5,141 nt of DNA, from contig JANWHR010000189.1 in the NCBI GenBank assembly GCA_025450355.1, positions 1 through 5,141 of the forward strand, written 5' to 3'. Within the stretch, counting starts at the first letter, position 1; each line of letters opens with the position of its first letter. Below, piece by piece: positions 1 to 5,141 of the stretch. The stretch comes from Micropepsaceae bacterium. Lineage in GTDB: Bacteria > Pseudomonadota > Alphaproteobacteria > Micropepsales > Micropepsaceae. The translations under genes were made by a program, and so were the position numbers. The notes under the pieces are model-generated. The model was not told where the DNA came from and did no database searches. It saw nothing but the letters and a program-made list of their open reading frames with translations.

Positions 1-615
1 GAAGAGGGCCACGCGGTGAACTGGTCACGCGGGGGGCGGGATGGTCTGTTCCTCGCGATGACCGAAAGCTTCGATCTCCTGATCATCGACCGCATGCTGC
101 CGGAACTGGATGGGTTGACGCTCGTCAAGACTCTCCGCGCTGCGAAAGTGGAAACTCCGGTGCTGTTCCTCACCACCATGGCGGGCATCGACGATCGCGT
201 CACCGGCCTGAACGCAGGTGGAGATGATTATCTGGTCAAACCTTTCGCGTTCTCGGAACTGGTCGCGCGGGTGAAGGCGCTGTCGCGCCGTCCGCGTGGA
301 ACCACGGTCGATACCCAATTCAAAGTCGCGGATCTGGAACTGGACCTGGTCAAGCACGTGGTCAAACGCGCGGGCCAGGAAATTCAGCTTCAGCCCCGCG
401 AATTCCGCCTGCTGGAATATCTCATGCGCCATGCCGGTCAGGTGGTCACGCGGACCATGCTGCTGGACAATGTCTGGAACTATCATTTCGACCCCAAGAC
501 GAATGTGGTGGAATCGCATTTGAGCCGCTTGCGGACAAAGATCGACAAAGGGTTTTCGCCCGAGCTGATCCACACCGTGCGCGGAGCGGGATATTGCCTC
601 CGTGCGCCGGAATAA
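1..615 (+). CDS. OmpR/PhoB-family response regulator (5' end outside window)
   Basis: This is a cytoplasmic DNA-binding response regulator, expected to be phosphorylated by the kinase encoded just downstream and then to control promoters. The reading frame is open from base 1 (it begins EEGHAVNW), so the GTG at 16 is an internal valine codon. About 20-25 residues are missing, including the usual acidic pair of the receiver domain. Of the 204 visible residues, about 1-95 are the receiver domain. The phospho-acceptor is Asp30 (codon 88-90, in IIDRMLPELDG), the switch Thr is Thr58/59 (LFLTTM), and the conserved Lys is Lys80 (DDYLVKPF). Residues about 105-200 are the winged-helix domain, with the typical LQPREFRLLEYL, NVVESHLSRLRTKID and HTVRGAGYCL segments. 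All key residues in view are intact. The partner kinase gene overlaps its last 14 bases, so the two are translated together. The family is certain; the regulon and signal cannot be read from the sequence. Confidence 0.95.
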   Translation, partial: EEGHAVNWSRGGRDGLFLAMTESFDLLIIDRMLPELDGLTLVKTLRAAKVETPVLFLTTMAGIDDRVTGLNAGGDDYLVKPFAFSELVARVKALSRRPRGTTVDTQFKVADLELDLVKHVVKRAGQEIQLQPREFRLLEYLMRHAGQVVTRTMLLDNVWNYHFDPKTNVVESHLSRLRTKIDKGFSPELIHTVRGAGYCLRAPE

Positions 616-1954
616 GCTTTTTCGCAGTTCCAGTTTTCGCCTCGCCCTGCTTTACGCGGCGATGCTCACCGCATCGGTGCTGATCCTGTTTGGCGTCACC
701 ACCTGGTTCGCCCGCGATTATGCCGCGCGCGACGAAAACAACGAGATCGATGTCGAATACGCCTCCATTCTCGATGAGGCGCGTTCCCAGGGCGTGGCGA
801 AACTGCCGGCGATCATCGACAGCCACATGCGGCTGAGAAAGGACGTACGCGGAGTTTATCTGCTCCAGGATGCGCAAGGCCGCCGGATCACCGGCAATAT
901 CGCGGCGACGGACCCGATTCTTGGCCCCACGACGCTGGAACGGCCGCTCGACGGGCAACGGCTGCAAATCCGCGCGCACGGATACCGGCTCCAGAACGGG
1001 GATTATTTTCTGGTGGGTCAGGACACGGCGACGCTGCGCGAAATGAACGCGCTGATCCTGCGCACCTTTGCGGTCGAGATCGTGATCACCCTGCTTCTCG
1101 CGGGCGTCGGCACGGCGATCGTCGGAACCACCGTGCTGAAGCGGGTGGATACCGTAAACCGGACCGCGCGTGCGATCATGGCGGGCGACCTTTCCCAGCG
1201 TGTTCCGGTCCGTGGCACGCAGGATGAGTTCGATGGGCTCGCCGAAGCCATGAATGCCATGCTGGACCGCATCGAGGATCTGATGCGCAGCATGCGTCAG
1301 GTCTCCAACGACATCGCGCATGATCTGCGCACGCCGCTCACGCGCCTGCGTCAGCGCCTGGAATATGCCAGGCGCCACGACCGCACGGAGGCGGAGCTGC
1401 ACGATGTGCTGGGCCATTCCATCCGGCAGGTGGATGCGATCCTGGAGACCTTCGGCGCGTTGCTTCGCATTGCCCAGATCGAAGCGGGCGGCCGGATCAC
1501 CGGAAAGCGCATCATCAACGTTTCGGAGCTTCTCTCCGGCATTGTCGAAGATTTTTCTCCCGCTGCCGAAGACCGCGGTTTGCAGCTTCACGCCGAGATC
1601 GGCCCCGAGTTGAGGGTTTCCGCCGATCCGGAATTGCTGACTCAGATGGTCGTCAATCTGGTGGATAATGCCATCCGCTACTGCCAGCCCGGAGCGAAAA
1701 TCAGGGTACTGGCCACCGCCGCCGGCGATCATCTGGAAGTCGCGGTTTGCGATACGGGACCGGGGATTCCGGCGCAGGAGCGCGAGAACGTTCTCCGCCC
1801 GTTTTATCGCCTGGAATCGAGCCGGACTACCGAGGGCAGTGGGTTGGGCCTCAGCCTCGTCGCGGCCATCGCGAGGCGGCATGAGGCGAAACTGTCGCTC
1901 GCCGACAATGACCCGGGACTGCGGGTCTCCGTCCTGTTCCCGATGGCCGCCTGA
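602..1954 (+). CDS. HAMP-domain sensor histidine kinase
   Basis: This 450-residue inner-membrane histidine kinase is the partner of the overlapping response regulator. Order of parts: TM helix about 14-36; periplasmic sensing region about 37-150 with no fold I recognise; TM helix about 153-178; HAMP about 179-230; HisKA dimerisation domain with phospho-acceptor His240 (SNDIAHDLRTPLTRLR, codon 1319-1321); HATPase domain about 340-450. ATP-site boxes are complete: N box NLVDNA (352-357), G1 DTGPGIP (384-390), F box RPFYRL (399-404) and G2 GSGLGL (412-417). It should therefore be an active kinase. The GTG start at 602 is chosen because the frame has a stop at 566-568, no other usual start lies between, and the next ATG (662) would cut into the first TM helix. 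A weak GGAG lies at 583-586, further upstream than ideal, so translation coupled to the regulator is likely. The stop lies 5 bases from the stop of the convergent binding-protein gene. The ligand is unknown. Confidence 0.95.
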   Translation: MRRNKLFRSSSFRLALLYAAMLTASVLILFGVTTWFARDYAARDENNEIDVEYASILDEARSQGVAKLPAIIDSHMRLRKDVRGVYLLQDAQGRRITGNIAATDPILGPTTLERPLDGQRLQIRAHGYRLQNGDYFLVGQDTATLREMNALILRTFAVEIVITLLLAGVGTAIVGTTVLKRVDTVNRTARAIMAGDLSQRVPVRGTQDEFDGLAEAMNAMLDRIEDLMRSMRQVSNDIAHDLRTPLTRLRQRLEYARRHDRTEAELHDVLGHSIRQVDAILETFGALLRIAQIEAGGRITGKRIINVSELLSGIVEDFSPAAEDRGLQLHAEIGPELRVSADPELLTQMVVNLVDNAIRYCQPGAKIRVLATAAGDHLEVAVCDTGPGIPAQERENVLRPFYRLESSRTTEGSGLGLSLVAAIARRHEAKLSLADNDPGLRVSVLFPMAA

Positions 1955-1959
1955 CCGGT

Positions 1960-2994
1960 CTAAACGGCGGTCATTGCGTTGTAGCGTGCGATCAGTTCTT
2001 TTGGCGTGCGCGCCATCGCGGTGATGATCCGCCTGACGCCATCGGCATCGACGGGCGTGATGTCCAGTTTCGCTTTGGCCGCATCGGCGAGAAAATCGCG
2101 ATCCCGCATCATGGCGGCAAAGGCGCGCGCGAGCAGTGCCGCCTGCTCCGGCATCACCGCGACCGGCGCCACGAAAGGCCGCGCCATCCCGAGCGGCGCC
2201 TCCGCAAATGCGACCAGGCGCAGCGCATCGGGGTCTTTCGTGTATTCGCTCGCAAGCGGCACATCGGGCAGCAGCGGATGACGCGTACGGCGCCCAAACT
2301 GCAGAAGCGGGCGCACATCCTTCGTCCGCCACAATTCGGGCTGGTTCGCCATCAGTGAGTTCAGCCCGATCACCTGGCCGTCGAGGTCGCCATCGTTCAT
2401 GGCGAAGAACATGCCGGCCGCGCCGGAAAAGCCCTCCTTCACCTCGATATTCAGATTCAACGCGTGTTTCGCAATCAGCGCAAACGTCAGATTCGTGCTT
2501 CCCGGCGCGTCGCCGCCAATCAGCGCGGGCGGCGCCGGTGGCGCGAGATCATACACCGTCTGGGCCGGATGACGTGCACTGACGATCAGCACATAGGCAT
2601 CATTGGCAAAGGAGGACAGGCTTCCCAGCCAGTTCAGTTTCAGCGGATCGAATTTCGCGGTCTGATCACCCTGGATTGCCAGCTGTGCAACGCCGCGCTG
2701 GACTATCGCGATTTCCCGAGGCTCGCCGCCACGCGACGCCGCGAAGCGATTGGCCAGCGCAACCCCACCGCTTTCGTCGTTGACGGCTTGCAGTGCCGGC
2801 GAGCCTGGCAAGAACCTGCCCAAATGCCTGGCCACCAGCCGCCCGGCGAGGTCGTTGATGCCGCCCTTTGCTGCGGGGATAATCAGCCGGATGGGAGATT
2901 CCGTGGCTTCTGCCGCACCGGAAAGCATTCCGCGCAAAGCAGCCGCGGCGGCAGAGGCCGCCATTGCAAGAATAATTTCCCGTCGCGACGCCAC
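1960..2994 (-). CDS. TctC/Bug-family solute-binding protein with probable Tat signal
   Basis: This 344-residue periplasmic binding protein resembles the TctC (tripartite tricarboxylate transporter receptor, Bug) family, whose members bind carboxylates and other small acids. Residues 1-30 form an export signal: SRREIIL (3-9) resembles the twin-arginine motif, an Ala-rich hydrophobic stretch follows, and AEA (28-30) is a plausible signal-peptidase site. The mature part opens with the family pattern PIRLIIP then GGINDLAGR (about 34-52). Further family-like segments are the GSTNLTFALIAKH region (166-176), LLPDVPLA (241-248), ARPFVAP (271-277), and a C-terminal FLADAAKAKLDITPV followed by TPKELIARYNA. 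The length is slightly above the usual ~320-330. The GTG start is supported by AGGGA six bases upstream, a 2-base gap after the glk stop and the Tat-like signal; an ATG at codon 11 would lose the twin arginines. No TctA or TctB gene is in view. It is last in the transporter-glk operon. The ligand is unknown. The family is certain to good level; the Tat route is likely only. Confidence 0.9.
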   Translation of the reverse strand: MASRREIILAMAASAAAAALRGMLSGAAEATESPIRLIIPAAKGGINDLAGRLVARHLGRFLPGSPALQAVNDESGGVALANRFAASRGGEPREIAIVQRGVAQLAIQGDQTAKFDPLKLNWLGSLSSFANDAYVLIVSARHPAQTVYDLAPPAPPALIGGDAPGSTNLTFALIAKHALNLNIEVKEGFSGAAGMFFAMNDGDLDGQVIGLNSLMANQPELWRTKDVRPLLQFGRRTRHPLLPDVPLASEYTKDPDALRLVAFAEAPLGMARPFVAPVAVMPEQAALLARAFAAMMRDRDFLADAAKAKLDITPVDADGVRRIITAMARTPKELIARYNAMTAV

Positions 2995-2996
2995 GC

Positions 2997-3941
2997 TCAG
3001 TCCCTGAACAAGGTCTTCAATCCCAGAAACGCGGGATAAGGATGCGCCACAACAAACGTCGGGATCCCGGCAAGATAGGGCCGGTAGCGGCCTTTCGCCT
3101 CGAAGCGGTCGCGAAACAGCGAGTGGCGGAAAATCTCATAAATCTTCGGCACGATCCCGCCCATTACATAGACCCCGCCGCGCGCGCCAAAAGTCAGTGC
3201 CAGGTCGCCCGCAAAACTGCCCAGCATCGCACAAAACAGCGCCACCGCTTCGCGGCATTGCGGATCGCAGCCGGGATAGAGATTGGTCACATGTTCCGGC
3301 GTGGAAGGGGCTGCCGGCTTGCCGGCCAGCTCGCAAAGGCTTTCGTACAAATTCACCAGCCCCGGTCCGGACAGCACCAACTCCGCGGAGACATGGGCGT
3401 ATTGCCGGCGAAGGATATCGACGATTGCCGCCTCCCGTGAATCCGTGGCCGCCAAAGTCACATTGCCGCCTTCACCCGCGATCGCAATCCAGCCGGTGGA
3501 GCAGGGAACCAGTCCGCCTGCGCCAAGCCCGGTTCCGGGGCCAAGTACCGCGATCGGCGCATTCCCGGCCGCGGCGCCGTCACCCACCTGCAGGCGCAAT
3601 TCGGCCGGTAATTCCGGCACAGCAAGCGCATTGGCGGCAAAATCATTGATGACGTGCAGCGCCTTCCAGCCGAATTCATTGCGCATTCCGGCGATGGAAA
3701 AGCTCCACGGGCTGTTCATCATCACCACATGGTCGCCGGTCACCGGTCCCGCAACCGAGAATGCGGCCTCCTCCGGCCGATGCTCCGGAGGAATTCCGGC
3801 GAGATATTTGTGCACGGCGTCCTCGATCCGGTCGCAATCGGCGACCGCCGCGATCTCGACGCGACTGAAATCTTCAGATTCCACAAGAGCAAAGCGCGCG
3901 TTTGTCCCGCCGATGTCGGCGATCAGGCGCGGACGGCTCAT
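2997..3941 (-). CDS. glk: Glucokinase (Glk, bacterial hexokinase-family)
   Basis: This cytoplasmic enzyme phosphorylates glucose with ATP to glucose-6-phosphate. The 314 residues match the length and layout of E. coli Glk. Visible are the ATP phosphate-binding loop ADIGGTNARFAL (8-19), AGPVTGD (64-70), the sugar-binding and catalytic NDFAANA (Asn99, Asp100 as catalytic base), GPGTGLG (134-140), GEGG with Glu157, SAELVLSGPGLVNLYE with Glu187, and a C-terminal GGVYVMGGIVPKI. The residue equivalent to E. coli His160, which contacts glucose, is Asn here (codon 3462-3464). The ATG at 3941 is chosen because it places the phosphate loop at the family position and overlaps the upstream transporter stop as ATGA; the open frame further upstream overlaps the transporter and is spurious. 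A GGAG lies at 3954-3957, 12 bases upstream, so coupling with the transporter is likely. The family is clear; exact sugar preference is open because of Asn160. Confidence 0.95.
   Translation of the reverse strand: MSRPRLIADIGGTNARFALVESEDFSRVEIAAVADCDRIEDAVHKYLAGIPPEHRPEEAAFSVAGPVTGDHVVMMNSPWSFSIAGMRNEFGWKALHVINDFAANALAVPELPAELRLQVGDGAAAGNAPIAVLGPGTGLGAGGLVPCSTGWIAIAGEGGNVTLAATDSREAAIVDILRRQYAHVSAELVLSGPGLVNLYESLCELAGKPAAPSTPEHVTNLYPGCDPQCREAVALFCAMLGSFAGDLALTFGARGGVYVMGGIVPKIYEIFRHSLFRDRFEAKGRYRPYLAGIPTFVVAHPYPAFLGLKTLFRD
3001..3005 (-). promoter_or_regulatory. Shine-Dalgarno sequence of the TctC-type gene
   Basis: AGGGA on the minus strand lies inside the last codons of glk, with six bases between it and the GTG at 2994. 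This spacing is near ideal and decides the GTG start over the ATG ten codons later, which has only a distant GGGA. It also indicates that the binding protein can be initiated on its own and not only by coupling from glk. Confidence 0.65.
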
Positions 3942-5141
3942 GGCTGGGCAACACTCCGGCCCGTTGCGACCGCGGAGCGGGTGTAAAGCACGCCCATCGC
4001 TGCAATCGCCGCCATGCCAAGCAGCATCGGCACGGATGCCGCGTAGAACAGCCCCGCAGGCGACCAGCCATTGGCCAGCAGCACCCCCGCCATGAATGGC
4101 CCGAGCACGCCTCCAATCCGGCCTATGCCCAGCGACCAGCCAATGCCGGTGCCGCGCAACGCCGTCGGATAGAAAAAAACCGACAGCGCGTTGTTCGCCT
4201 TCTGTCCGCCGGACAGGCAAAAGCCGACGAACAGGGACACCGCGATCGTCACCCAGGCGACAGGAGAGGCCAGGATCTTCGCCATCAGCAGAACCGATAC
4301 GACGGAAAGCCCGAACAGGCCCGCCACCACGGCATAGGGACCGTAGCGATCCATCAGGGGTCCGATCATCACCGCCGCAATGATTCCTCCCGCCAGGCCG
4401 ACGGTCGTCGCGGTGATCGCCACCTGCTGCGCCAGCCCGGATTGGACCAGCAGCGATGTCAGCCATTTCTGCAGGAAGAAATAGATCATGAGGTTCATGA
4501 ACATGCCGGCCCAGATCAGCGCGGTGCCGATGCCACGGCCGTTTTCAACCAGTTGCGCGACGCGCACCTGCCTCAAGCCGTGTTGCCCGGCGATCAGGCG
4601 CGTATCCGGGGAGACGTGAACCTGCGGGAAAGCCTTGTGAAGAATCGTTGTCGCGCGCGCCCGCCCGTTTCCCCGGTTGATGAGATATTCCAGCGATTCG
4701 GGAAGCGCGAAGGCAAACAGGATGGAAAGCACAATCGTCCCGATCCCGCCGAATGCCAGCACGGCGCGCCAGCCAAAGGGCTCCAGCAACAGTCCGGACA
4801 CAACTCCGGCGGCGATCTGGCCCAGCGAAAACCCGATATAGATGAGCGTGATCGAGGTAGAACGCAGCCGCTCCGGAAAATATTCGCCGGTCAGCGCAAC
4901 TGCGCTCGGCATGGCGCCGCCAACGCCAATACCGGTCAGAAAGCGGAAGCCGATCAGCGTCGGGATACCGGTCGCGGTTATGGTCAGGAACGTGGCCACC
5001 CCGAATGCCGCCGTGCAGGCGATGATCATGCGCTTGTGGCCAAAGCGCGCCGACAGGGGTGACACGAACAGATAGCCGAGCAGAAGCCCGACCATATCCG
5101 CGGTCAAAATCGTGCCCAATGTGCGATTGGGTACGTGCCAC
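3938..5141 (-). CDS. MFS transporter, AAHS-like (5' end outside window)
   Basis: This integral membrane secondary transporter of the major facilitator superfamily is most like the aromatic-acid:H+ symporter group (PcaK, BenK, MhpT relatives). The frame runs off the right edge: the residues before the TTG at 5119 (WHVPNRT) continue the family pattern, so that TTG is not the start and about 45-50 residues including TM1 lie outside. In the 400 visible residues, RFGHKR (32-37) is the cytoplasmic loop 2-3 motif. GFRFLTGIGVGGAMPSAVAL, followed by EYFPERLRS (64-94), is the TM4 region and loop. LPES (146-149) is the family's mark after TM6, a charged central loop covers about 150-205, GPLMDRYG (260-267) is the loop 8-9 repeat of the first motif, and YPTALRGTGIG (324-334) leads to TM11. 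About 11 membrane helices are in view. Its stop overlaps the glk start. Substrate is inferred from family only; a sugar or other organic acid is possible. Confidence 0.92.
   Translation of the reverse strand, partial: WHVPNRTLGTILTADMVGLLLGYLFVSPLSARFGHKRMIIACTAAFGVATFLTITATGIPTLIGFRFLTGIGVGGAMPSAVALTGEYFPERLRSTSITLIYIGFSLGQIAAGVVSGLLLEPFGWRAVLAFGGIGTIVLSILFAFALPESLEYLINRGNGRARATTILHKAFPQVHVSPDTRLIAGQHGLRQVRVAQLVENGRGIGTALIWAGMFMNLMIYFFLQKWLTSLLVQSGLAQQVAITATTVGLAGGIIAAVMIGPLMDRYGPYAVVAGLFGLSVVSVLLMAKILASPVAWVTIAVSLFVGFCLSGGQKANNALSVFFYPTALRGTGIGWSLGIGRIGGVLGPFMAGVLLANGWSPAGLFYAASVPMLLGMAAIAAMGVLYTRSAVATGRSVAQP

Noticed and set aside
25..573. 182-codon minus-strand open frame opposite the response regulator
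   Set aside because: It is the codon-register mirror of a gene with intact receiver and winged-helix motifs; no independent evidence.
1947..1973. Bidirectional intrinsic terminator at the convergent junction
   Set aside because: The possible stems are only 5-6 base pairs with 10-14 base loops, and no T-run follows on either strand. Kept as a finding about the junction and not called as a terminator.
446..2332. 628-codon open frame on the minus strand across the kinase and into the binding-protein gene
   Set aside because: Over the kinase its codons are exactly in register with the kinase codons on the opposite strand, so it stays open merely because sense codons TTA, CTA and TCA are rare in GC-rich DNA. 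The translation is low-complexity Arg/Ala/Gly-rich with no family motif.
2464..3440. Plus-strand open frames opposite the binding protein and glk (2464-3039 and 3042-3440)
   Set aside because: Each is in codon register with the real minus-strand gene, with no recognisable motif.
3942..4466. Apparent N-terminal extension of glucokinase, which would give a 489-residue fusion
   Set aside because: The extension overlaps the transporter in another frame and is Arg/Gly-rich without domains. The ATG at 3941 gives a normal-length Glk with the phosphate loop at the usual place.
3902..5062. 386-codon open frame on the plus strand opposite the transporter
   Set aside because: It is codon-register antisense to the transporter gene. 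Its Arg/Gln/His-rich product has no recognisable domain, while the opposite strand has clear MFS motifs.
5117..5119. TTG as start of the MFS transporter
   Set aside because: The frame stays open to the window edge and the preceding residues fit the family. Starting here would remove TM1 with its conserved acidic residues.

Overview
The window holds five protein-coding genes packed almost without gaps. All are written in ordinary GC-rich, proteobacterial-style sequence (GC high by eye, not counted), and the protein style is most like Alphaproteobacteria. No RNA gene, CRISPR array, insertion sequence or prophage part is visible. I cannot name a genus from the sequence.

The left part (1-1954, + strand) is a two-component system. 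It consists of an OmpR/PhoB-type response regulator, cut by the left window edge, and a HAMP-containing membrane sensor histidine kinase. The kinase starts at a GTG that overlaps the regulator's end by 14 bases.

The right part (1960-5141, - strand) is a tight operon read right to left: an MFS transporter resembling the aromatic-acid:H+ symporter (AAHS) group, cut by the right window edge; a glucokinase (glk); and a TctC/Bug-type solute-binding protein with a probable Tat signal peptide. The transporter stop and glk start share an ATGA. The binding protein begins 2 bases after the glk stop, at a GTG with a good Shine-Dalgarno sequence. The two transcription units converge with only 5 bases between their stop codons.

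The likely work of the region is uptake and capture of small carbon compounds (transporter and binding protein), cytoplasmic phosphorylation of glucose (Glk), and an extracytoplasmic signal relay. The kinase's signal is unknown. Three points stand out. The TctC-type protein is an orphan, with no TctA/TctB in view, beside a two-component system, which recalls systems where such proteins feed a sensor kinase. A glucokinase sits inside an operon with carboxylate-type transport proteins. Glk has Asn where the E. coli enzyme has the glucose-contacting His160. I found no clear candidate for an entirely new system. There is no stretch of more than 300 bases without a gene; the longest gap is 5 bases.
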